In this document: positions 30,101 to 42,100 of the stretch, piece by piece
How the letters are laid out: each line of letters starts with the position of its first letter
Numbering within the stretch: position 1 is the first letter of the stretch
Made by a program: the position numbers and the translations under genes
The notes under the pieces: model-generated
Seen by the model: only the letters and a program-made list of their open reading frames with translations
Told to the model about the DNA's origin: nothing
Database searches by the model: none
DNA from: Branchiostoma floridae
Taxonomy: Eukaryota; Chordata; Leptocardii; Amphioxiformes; Branchiostomatidae
Direction: 5' to 3'
Assembly: GCF_000003815.2 (NCBI RefSeq)
Contig: NC_049987.1
Span: 22,063,218-22,127,217 of the forward strand
Length of the DNA stretch: 64,000 bases

Positions 30101-33100
30101 TTAGATTAAACAGACATATATGCCAGTAGGTGCAATCTGCAGCTGGGGGTCAACGACCTTAAGGTCATTGACCCCTCTGGCTATTAGAAAATGACAAAAA
30201 AATCCCCAAATATATCATTTTGACGTAGTCTATGACAAAAATTATACATGTGTCATTTGAATGAATATCTAGTGCACCCTTTTACCAAAATTTAGGTCAT
30301 TTGGTTTTAAAACCAGAGCACAAGAGCCAAAAGTGTACTTTTCGGTCATAAAATGGCCAAATAATCGCAAAATTAAGCATTTTGTTGTACCGTATGCCTC
30401 AAGTGTTATTGGATCCATGTGCGCATATGTCTAGGGCACTCCTATACTAAATTTCAGGTCATCCGGTTCTAAAACCAAGGTACAGGAGCCAAAAGTGTCC
30501 TTTTTTGGTAAAAAAATGACCAAAAAAATCGCAAAAATAGGTATTTTGTTATACTGTACACCAAAACTGATATTGAATCTATATGGGGGACTTATCAAGG
30601 CACATCTGTACCAAATTTCAGCTCATTCGGTTATAATACCAGGGTACAGCGGGCCCAAATATACAGTTTTGGTCTTAAGATGACCAAAAAACCTTAATAA
30701 AATCATTTAAGAGACAGATATGGAAAAAATGAAAAAAACGTCCGAGGGTATTGGCCCACTCTACCCTTGTGCCAAATTTCAAGTCATTCGGTTGAGGAAC
30801 AAGGGAGATACCGTGTTCTGAAGATTTGACAGGAGAAAGAAAGAAAGAAGAAAGAAAGAAACATTACGAATACAATATATTTCACCATACCTATGGTATG
30901 GCTGAAATATAAAAACTAAGATTATGCCATACAATTTGTAACTCACCTCACTGTCGTGTAGATGCGCACTGTTTGCCACCAGGTCAAAGCCATCTTCTTT
31001 TTCTACCACAGTTGCAGACTTGCCCTCCCCCACCAGCTCAAATGGTCTCTTCCACTCCTTCACTCTGTCCCGTAAGGAAATGGGCAGGTCCACTTTTCCT
31101 TCGGGGTCCTCAAAGAAATGCTGTAAAAAAAAAAAGATGTCAAGATCAGGAGAAAGGTGATACTTACTAGTCTGTTGTCTGTGGAGGAAGGAGAGGTAGG
31201 CAATGGAATAGATGGAAGGATATATAAATATCAGAGAATAGACAGACATGACACTATCAAGTAAATATTAAGAGAAACAGAAAACCAAGAAGGGTGGAGA
31301 AAACTGATTGCCAGATCATCTGTGGTTCCCTAACGGTCAAATAGTTAGACTAAGGGATAGATGAGATGAGACCTCTAAAATTGTAATTCAAAGGAAGCTT
31401 ACGTAGATGATGGAGATTTTAAAAATTGTAAGACTATAAATACTTTTCACAGAATGTCTTAATTTGAATCAGAAAAAGATTCTTTGCAAGGCTTCAAGGT
31501 GCATGAAGTAAAGGAGATTGTTAAGATGTTGACTTACCTGTACGGGGCTACGCTTTCCTCTTTCCTTGATAAGCCATGGAAAGTTGGAACTCTTATAATT
31601 AATCAAGCAAGCCATGCAAACTGAGTTTGCTAAGACTTATCATAACCATTTAGAAAGGAAAGTCAAGAAAATATAATAACTGTAATTTTCTGATTTTGTG
31701 CAATGTTTTTTTGTTTGCAATTTTTGTTGCATACAATTCACAGCAAACTTAAAGCCACCAGCGTTTCCGCTACTATGTAGTATGCAACTACACGACTACA
31801 TGTATAGCGAACTTAAAACCACTCAAATACTCCACGGGGAAATCAAATCATTGTGAACTTAAAAGCATTGAAAAAGTAAGACTTAAGAACAGAAATAAGA
31901 CAGTACTTACCAAACTTGGGCTCTTGCCCTTCTCCTTGTCCTTGCCCTTGTGCGATGCGTCCCATTTCTCCGAGTTGACATCATTGTCGTTCCACTCTGG
32001 CCACAGCGGCAGTTTCCCCCTCTTCGTGTCGGAACCGAGCACGCTGCCGGCCACCGACGCAGCTCTGTGGAACACAGATGTTACAACATTTTAATATCAT
32101 CAGGACTAGTAAATATAGGTTACAACAGGGTGTATTCCACATCATGCGAGGTGACAGCCTTACAGCAGGTAGGATTGCCTGACAGCGGAGTTTTTAATCT
32201 ATTTGCCAAAGAAATGGTGTCCTCAAACAAAAAATGAAAACAACAGCAATTCCAACAGCAAGTCTAGAATTCAAATTTTTGACAACGGTGCAATTGGTGC
32301 GCGCTAAGCGCGTTTGAATAATTCCATGGAAGCCCAAAGACAGCAGAACAACCGTACGGAATGTTCGAGGTATAGATAGAAATTATTGCAGTCTTTGGTT
32401 CCATGGAAGATCGGTACAGTTTTTGTGACCCTTTTAACATAAAAAAAGAAAAACAATAGAAAGTTCACTTGACAAGCAACTAATAAGATTTTCTAACTGA
32501 TCAGGCAATTCAGCACCCGCTGCTATCTTTTGGCTATCTTCGGAGACTGAAAATAGTGGATTTACAAAATCTATCCAGTTAGTTGAGGAAGGTTTGTAAT
32601 GTGGATCTTACAACCTGGATGTCCAAAACCTTCATCGATGTATAACCAGAAAGAGCTCTTTCTATATCAGTCAGGAGCTTAACCTAAAACCCCAAAATTG
32701 TGAACATCCATTCCTGTTAAGACATAATAATGTAGATCAAAACATAGACATTGTGAAAAAGTGCCGCTGACACATATCGACAGTTGCTACCTTTCCCTTT
32801 GAAACGTTGGCAGAGGCGCGAGCGGCGTGAACGAAGTCGGCATAACAGAAGCCCTCCGCAGGGGCACCGATTTCGGTTTGACCATCGGGTGACCGGCGTC
32901 CAGAAAGTGCTGCTCTGTTGCGGGCGCCCAGGACACGCGCCTTGGGGCCTTCTCTGAGGGAGCGCTAAGAAATGAACTGGCCATTCTCGAACTTCCAATC
33001 TGCTGTTACGAAGAAACAAGTCCTTAGAAGCCTTCCAGTATTATCTACTTGCGTTGTCAGACCATCAGCACATTCAAATTCAACAGGGAGATTCCATCAA

Positions 33101-36100
33101 AATCTTGGATTTCAGACAACGAACACAAAAGTGTCACTAATGATGTACAGCTAGAAAGGAAGCACTCCTTGCTCCAAACTTCTCTTGGACCTCATATCCT
33201 CCCTTGAAGAACATTTTGTAGTAAATAATGAAGACAACTTATGCCACAGAGGACTACAAGCAAGTACGATAGAGACTGCAAAATGGCCGGGTGCTCTGGT
33301 GCTACCCAGCAACTCTAAAATGCAGGTGAACTAGAACCAGTCTCTAAGAGCTTTCCGTCCAAACATTGTTTCTCGGGTGGCGTGGCGATAAGACTAACAG
33401 AATCCTTGTTGACACAGAGGCTAACCCATGGCTATAACAAGAGGCGGTCATGCCGCGCTCCACAATGCACAGATTTCCCTGCAGAACCCACAATGACTCT
33501 GTTTTTCTTCTGCACCGTAATGTTTTTACAGCAAAGTGCTCCTTTCTCTTGTTCAACGTTCTTAGTCCCTTACTGGAGACTTCCACCCAGGAAAGGGTGC
33601 GTGAGGGCTTAGAAAGCTATGTTTGTGGAGGAAATTAAGTCACAATGTTTCAACAAATGCTACTTTGCCATTAATGTACCACAAGCAAGAAACGTGACCA
33701 CTAAACAATGAAAGCACAACCTAATAGTTGAAGCCTGAGCCCATAAGGACAGGACGATCCTTGTCTTAAACTGCTAGAACGTCTTTAAGATAAAGGTATC
33801 CACCTGTTAGGGTCCGTGTGGTAGACCTCCAGCTTATCGTAATACACCTCCGCGTCTTTCGCGCTCTTCAGAAACATCCTGAACTCAGAGTCATCAGGAT
33901 TTCCGAGGACTGGGGACGCGTGCGGGTCCGGCGAACTTACGCGCGAGAGACGACCACGAGACAGCGACCGTTGCCGTGAGCGACTGCCTCGTCTTGTGCT
34001 GGGATTCTCCATCATACAGGGGGCTTTATGAAGCAAAGCTAATACTATCAGGTAAACTGACAGCTTTTTTAAAAAGAGATTCTAAGCCAGCAGCATACAG
34101 AATTTTGTCTGCATTAAAAATGCAGAATGTCCACAATAGTTACACAACAAAGGTCTAAAGGCCACCTGTCATATCAATTCTGGTTACAATGAAATCTTTA
34201 TATCTGCTAGATTTGTCTGCGGATCGAAAATGTGATTGGCTTTTGCATAATAGATGAATGTTTGTCACAAAATTGTTGTCTGCGTAATGAAGAAGTCTGT
34301 ATCATTTGCTGAAGTGTGTCCTGCGTAGTACAGTGATTAGTGACCCTGCTACAGATCTAGAAGGTGAAGGGTTCAAATCCCGGCACGCTACCAAGAAAGG
34401 TAGGTTGTCTGGATATCTTTCTGCATGAGAACTACGTAACCAGTACCAGTATTTCCTTTTATCATGTTATAAACCCTTCAGTGTAAAATTCTAAATCTAC
34501 AACTTTATCCTCAATTTTGCACTTGGTGAGAGGAGGTTTTCTGGTTGTTTCAGGACAGAAACCAATGGGGAGAGTGGAAGGCAAGACACTAGGTGGGTAC
34601 TGGGAACTACTTACAATGGAAGATAAAGGCCAGGGCGTGAAATAGAAAGCTGCCTCTTGACTTATGCACAGTTAGGACAATTTAACGATTTTTACATCCA
34701 GTTAGCTCTGTCAGTAACTTGCTGAAAGCTTGTCTACTAGACTTCTTATAATAAGGTCTGTACTATACTTTGTATTGAGAATTTACAGTGGCAGCCTTAT
34801 GTTCTAACACCCCTACATTCTAACGTCCCTATGTTAGGGTCACACTTAGAATTTAAGAAACTGTCAGGCGATAACCGAATCTACAACATGAAAATGTTCA
34901 ACTTCTAACTAGCTTGCCAGGTGATACAATGACATCCCAAGCTCCAACCCAACCCTCTTCTAGAATAGAACAAACCAAGAAAAGACGTGTCCTTACATTT
35001 GCAAAGCTCTGAACGAGGTTAATCTCGAGCTCCCGCCAAACGATTTAGGAGTTGAACTTGCGGGACTTCTGGGTAGAGCTGGTCCAGTGAACCCACCGAA
35101 CAATTTAGGAGTTGATGAGCTAGCTGGACTTTTGGGTTGTGTTGGTCCTCCAGAGGTGGTCATCTGGAGCTGCCTCCATCTTCCAGCCATGGTGTCAAAA
35201 AAACTAATTCCTCCCCAAGCGACAGACTCGAGTCCTGTTTCTCAAGACCACAACTTCGGCACAAGGTTCTGAGTTCAAATCCCAGCTTCTCTGTTGTTGT
35301 GCTGAAGTCCTTTTAGGGTAATTTCATTAGCTGTCGGTCCCGTGTTTTGTCTAACAGCTTAATCCTACCTCTGAACCAGAAGGTCTTGGGTTCAAATCCC
35401 AGCCTAACTGTTAGTGTTCTGAGCCTTCCTTCTCCTCATAGAAACTCACTGTAACTGGTTGTGTTACACTTCTTCAGAGGGGCTATGTCTTCATCCTGTC
35501 TTTGGACCACAGGGTTGTTGGTTCGAATCCCAGCCTACAGCTAAACCTCCTAGGTGTTACTAGTGGTTTGAGCTTCCCAGTAGCTTAATAGATACTGTAG
35601 TCCTTCAAAGCATCGAGGCCAAGTTGTAAGTGATTCTGTCGCTGGATCAGAAAGTTGTTGGTTCAAATCATGGCCTATATCTACATGTAGCTGTTGGTGG
35701 TCTGAACCCTTGGATTCACCTCTGAGAAACTCAGTAGCTGTTACTGTTACAGTCCTTAGCTTCAGAGTACTGATGCTAAGCCGTAGGTGATCCTGGCACT
35801 GGATCAGATGGTCGTGGGTTCAGATCCCGGTATAGCTGTTGGTGGTCCAAACTTTGAAAATCTCTTCTGGTAGTTCCTTGGCTGAGATCTTAAGCTGGAA
35901 GTCTCCAGTTTCAACCTAGCTTCATGGCAACACCTTTGCACGTTACGAAGCCCACCACACTTTTAAAAAAAAGTTGGAGTAGCCGCATGTGATGGTTCAA
36001 GCCAATCAATCACTCACTCAGCTTCGCTGTACTTAACCAACCCTCCAAAGTACAGAATTGACAGACCAGAGGTGTTATACTGACAGTGTGTGGTGCAGTT

Positions 36101-39100
36101 TACCTGTTATTCAATACAGAAACAGCTTTGGCACTAATTGAAACAGATTTCTAAACCAAACAACATAATGGACTCAATCATTTTCCACTCCACTACATAT
36201 AACCGGTAACTCCATTATAAAGTAAGCCAAAACAGTTCCTAGTACTATTCCTCTATTGTTATCACCTGCTACAACTAAAGGCTAATTTTGCGCGATGTGG
36301 CTAAATTGATTTTTTTCTAATTCTGCAAAGCCGAAGATTAGGCAAAGCATGGTTGCCATGACAACGGCAGAAACAACAAAAACTTAAGACAGGCAAAGCA
36401 AACTGGCCAATCAAAACCACCAATTAGAGGGACAACTTTTAATGGATTGGAAAGATCTTAAGCTCAGAGAATGCTAATGCACAAGCTGGTTGATTACTGT
36501 AACTCAAACGCTATATAAGGTACAGTAAGTTCTTCATAATAGTACCAAATCACCATCCAATATAGCAGGCAGCATGGCCCTAAGACCCAAAAGGTACCCA
36601 ACAGTAAGTCACTTACTGTACCTTTTGGGTCTTAGGGATATGCTTAAAGTTCTTCATAATACATGTGGTAAGAAAATCACGAATACAACAGACGGCATCT
36701 CCCTTACAGACTGGAGACCTGATCGGGAAAGGAAAAGAGGATTTAGACCAAAAACCACATGTAGAAGAACAGTGTCAGACGACTTGGCGTCTATGGGACT
36801 CTCCTGGCGGTCGGCACAGACTGTGGCTGGCAGACCCAGATGGAAGAAAGAAGTCATGGCCTTATGTCTCACCAGGGACGAAGAGGATAAAGTTAAGTAC
36901 AGGTAAAGAAGTTTGCCTTAGCGCCTGGTTATTTGATCACAAACAGAAGGCAGTCTTACTCTTAGGACTGTCTTGCATATATTCTACAAACTTCCACTGT
37001 CTTGGTACAGAAAAAGCTGTCTTAGATCCATGTTGGTGATTGGTTCTGTAACAGCCTGCTTTAGAAGTCTATGAGATCAAAATTGCACAGTAGCCTATGA
37101 TGACCATGCAGTTACACAGATCACCACTGCAAGATGGAATACTGAAAATGACTTTGCTATAAGGGTAGTACTTAAACAGGAAATTTGAGTTGTACAACTC
37201 TTTTTTTTCTTCTCTTTTCTCTAGATGGCAGCCAAGACTTTTGCAGGCTACATGGAGGCAAGCTGAAGGGATCCTCCAATGCAACTGTCCTCCTAGAAGA
37301 GCTGTTTTGCTATAATAAGAAGAGATGGCCGTAGCAGCTACAGAAATATCTTTGTGTACTAAGAGGTGAGTTGACATACTTTTATCTTACCGTACTTCAA
37401 ACACGCATACAATAATGTAGGGGTCTTCATTATCTTAATTACTAAACCTCTAGCCTGATCAAATTGTGTTTATAGCAGCCTGTCAAACATTGCTGGCTAT
37501 CAAAAGGACCAGTTACAGCCCTAGGCAACATAGACTACGAAACCTCAGCTCAGAAAAAGAAAATTGCTATGACAACTAGTTTCAAAACTGGCCAGCGTAA
37601 AGTCCTCACCCAGATCTAGAAATAAGTAGTAAGTATTTGACACTTTGAGAAAGCAACTACTAAAAAGTTTAACTCACATATAACCCGTACTTGTACATTA
37701 ACTTTTAGTTAAACACTAAAATCTTGCTAAGGTATCTTACGAGTCTTAAAATGTCACTATTTTTCTATATCTAATGTTTGTCACGACTGCAGTGACAATT
37801 TTCTCCCTGAACACACACAACCCGACATCTGACCCCTGCGATTACACTGGTCGCCACGGCGATGTTTACACAGCAATACCGTGAGTAAACAACGTCTGCA
37901 ATACCCGCATGTCGTCAATACTACCGTCTTAATCTCAGCCCAACTTAAGTCACAAACATAGCAAGAAAAGTGAAAACAAATATGGTAAGAAATCAATAAG
38001 GAACCCCAAAGACAGTTTAACGACAAGAACAAGTTAACAACTTCTTTAAGACAGTCTTAACTAACGAGAAGTCTTAGAATGTAGCCATTTTACCACCTAC
38101 CCCTCATAAAACCTAACTGCCATCCCTGTTTAACGAACCTCCAGTCCACACACAGTACTGTAACAGTTGTACACAAGTTATGAAGTAAACAGATCTCAAC
38201 CCCCCCACAAGAAATAAAGAAAAATGGCTCTAACCAACCTTGACGCACTCATCCCCTCACTTGTATAAACTATGCCTGGTGGTTTACTTCACTCAAGCAA
38301 GAACGAGCCGTCAAAATGTTCCTACCACAGGTAGGGGTCATCGGCGATAAACAATACAGGCATACCCTAAACAATTGGGCAGGGATAGTGTTCCGAGGTA
38401 TCCGTGGTGATAGCCGGGATTGGTTCACCGTTCCAGAGTCCCGTTGCAACTGTTTCTGTTCCTCCTGAATGATGAACAATCGAAGACCAATCACCGCGGG
38501 ACATAAACTGATTTGAGCCTAACTAGTGGGCACTTGATAGTCTGGGTACCAATGCATTCCAATTTACTACCACTGCTCCTACACTTCTTCTTGTACTACT
38601 ACTCCTTGCCAAATCTTATCCACCAGTTGCTGACGTGTCTAAAAAACATCAAGGGTATACTTGACCCTCCCAGAAACATCTAGCAAAGTGATGATCTGTA
38701 TTGAATCAGATGGTCGCCAGGCTAGGTACCATGTACTTGAACAATACCTTAGAATCAAATTTAAAGCTGTCCAGAGCAAATCTCATGTTAAGACCTTTAA
38801 TGTGGACTTAATGTGGACAATTTCCAAATGGCACTTTTAAAGGTAAGGTTAATATTGTGTTGTGTTGTGTTGTGTTGAGAGACTCATGACTAATATATCT
38901 ATACATTACATTATATATTACTTATGAAAAAATATTTTCTATTATTCAAATTCTACGTTTCAATAATAAATAAGGCAGTGTAATGTACAATGTACAATAG
39001 GGCTAGGAGGAAATCCTGAATATGACAACATTCATTCCCTAAAACTGTATGCACAGACAAAGGTACAGATTTCCCTATAAGACTCAGTTTTAAAGTTCTT

Positions 39101-42100
39101 CTTCTTCATAATTAGATAGACAAAGCGCCTGGCGACACATCATGTCCTGGTTGTTTTCCAATTCAGTACAATAATTTCAGTTCAGTTCAGTTCAGTGATG
39201 CCAGCTCTGTATACTTAGGCCTAAACTCTTAGATCCTTCCCCCTTTTGACAACCCCTACCAACATACCAAATATCATCAAGATCCATCTACGACTTATCA
39301 AGATATACTGTCTACAGACAGACACACACACACACAGTCTGGTAATCATAACCTTCTTGGCAAGGAAACTCAGTGTGTGAATGTTGAGACATCAAATAGA
39401 TACTTAACAATCCATAGTTCTAGAGCAATCTAGGTTTCCATTTTAGTGCAGACAGATATAGTTAAAGACAAGCATACTGCTCCTGCTTAAAATTGGCCCA
39501 AATGTAGTTAGACTAAATGGCTATTAAGTGATGCCCATCTTTAGCCCAAGCTACTTTGTAACAAAATACTATTAGACAAACTTTCACACCAAACTTTCTC
39601 ATGAATTCACCATCAACTATTGCCAACCATACTTTGTTTGAAGGTATGTAAACAGTTCTAGAACAAACAGGTGCTGCAGACCCTTGAACCTACCTACCAA
39701 ACATGTACCTAGTCCCTTGACTTCCAGGTCATTAGGAGGACAAGGTAGACATAAATGATAAAGATCGAGAGTTGTCTCCAGGTTTATATGGAAAACTGAC
39801 TCACACACTCACTCACTTTCCGGTTTAACAGTAGTTGACATCTGAACGTCAGTGAACTTGGAAACACCAAGAGTTAGATGCTTGAGAGGGTTCTGAACAA
39901 AACTTAACTTCCATACAAGTGCTGTCTCCAGTACCTGTCCTTTACTGACAGGATGGAAATTTGCTTGTTGGGACAGAAAATAATTTTACCCCATCTGTCC
40001 CAAAAATGACGTTTCATGAAACTGTTGAAACTGTACTTAAATTGAGTTATCTAACCAGGAAAATCAACAACATGAGCTCCCAAACAATCAGAGTGAGACG
40101 GAAAAAAAGTTTAAGCTAGAGACAGCCCTTTTCTGTACCATAGATGACATTAAGAATACTCACTCTTCCCTGATCGACACTTCGGCGCTGCCAGGAGGCT
40201 TCCCCATCGGGGAGCTCAGAGCACTCACCACTGCCGCAAAACCCTTCTTCAACATCTTGGATGCTTTTGAAACGTCTTAGAGTAAAAGATTTGTCTTACA
40301 CGTGTTATAATTGATAGATAGCCACTCCTAGTCGAGTATGGCAAGTCTACTGGTTTGCAGTCCTATTTTGACGAGCCATCCTTGCCTTTCTCTTTGCCTC
40401 GACGGCTGCTACCCTCTCAGTATCGAAGGTTCAGACACCGTGGTTACAATTAGTGACCGTTGGAAGTGGAATAAAGCTAACAAGGCTCGACTCCAGGCCA
40501 ACACGACGTGTACCAAAACCTGAAGTTCTCTTTCCAACTGCCTGACCACAAACTGGGCAGATGCTGTGACTGTTCCGTTGAAATCAGAGAACCTTCTGCA
40601 TACGTTTCACTCGGTGACATAAACAGAGGACCTGATACTGTGAAAACCCCACTGTTTAATAGAAAATGTTTTGGGTGCCCTTCAGAGAGAGCAACAACAA
40701 CAGGAAAGGACTCAAGGATTAAGTGGTATAATATGTCTTGAAAATAATCAAGAGGAAGCGTGAACAACCAAGAAACAAAATCTTGTCTTCAAATCTTTCT
40801 GTATCGGGATAAAAACAGATGGATGTGACGGTTTGGTATATGTCAAAAGTGTACATTAATTATGTTCCCTGTTCATTGCTCTGAACTTGGCCCTTGACCT
40901 TACCACCACCTGAGCTCGATCCCTGCTAGGAAACATGACGTACCAAAACAAAACACTTACTAGTATGGTGGGTTGGGCATTTGCTAAAAAGGCCCATTAT
41001 GTAAGGTTTGTGGCAGGTCGTTCTTCATTGGTCAACTGGCTTTTGTAGTAGTACACAGCATCAACATAGTTTACAAGTAGTTGGTATCCAATTCATACTG
41101 GTAATACCCCCTTTCCACTAGGACGGCGCTCTCGCCGTGCTCTCTCTGTTACCTAAAATTTGACAGATCACTCAACGAATTGTATAGAAAAGTAACAATT
41201 TTTTGGTACACTTTGTGTGTTTTGTTGTCCTCTCAGTCACACTTTTACATGCTGTATGATATACCCTCAGGCTGTATGAAATCAAAGTTAGGTTGCAGTG
41301 AGAGCGCATTGTACGCGCCGTCAAGTGCAAAGGCTTTATGGTTAAAGGCCTGCTGACGACTTCCTCGCAAACCTGGAACATGATTATATTGGTGCATTCT
41401 TTCATTCATTTGAGCCTTTGTTGTGCCTAGTGGAACATACATGTAGAGCAGTAAGTTCCCTTGCTGTTTTAGCAACAGGTGCGTAGAGAGGGGTTGCTAG
41501 TCCTTTCCCTTTAAAATGCTTGAGGCACCTCCTTGAATATGGGATCAACATTTTATGTCCCTTCTGAAAAACGGGTGCAGCCCAAAACAAGACTACTGAA
41601 GATGCCCTTCCCAGCTGCAGGATTGAACCAGGGTCACACAGTCATCAACTAGTTGGACCCAGGAGATCAAATGTAAGGATTCTATCAGTAGAGGTACAGG
41701 GACTGTACTGCACTGTCTATCTGTAACTGTAGCAAACAGAAGACAGCAACTCTTGGAGAGAAAAAGTGGACATGGTCCTACAGACAAATACAGACAATAG
41801 GAAAACAAGCGAAGACATCTAAGTCGATACAGCCAAACAACCCCCGAACATGATGAATATTGTATTGTTCTTGAACATTTGTACAACTGTTTTCTTTTTA
41901 ACTAACTTTTCTTGGAGTAAAATACGCCCTTCAAGAGTCGCCAGAGTTAATTTTGCGGAGGGCACTGTACGACTGCCACAGTCCCTGGCACAGCTGTGGA
42001 AACAATTCTACACGCACACATGCATGCGCACACAAACACACACGTGCACACACACACACACAGAGGCATACACATGCACGCGCGCCCGCATGGAAACACG

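Noticed and set aside
36574-36906. Complete 110-codon gene
   Set aside because: Only the LINE reverse-transcriptase tail is protein-like. The first 30 codons are a DNA hairpin and unrelated sequence.
38270-38494. Candidate minus-strand first exon (frame ending PAQLFR before GTATGC)
   Set aside because: It has no ATG at its start and ends in phase 0, not the phase 2 needed by ADGB exon 2.
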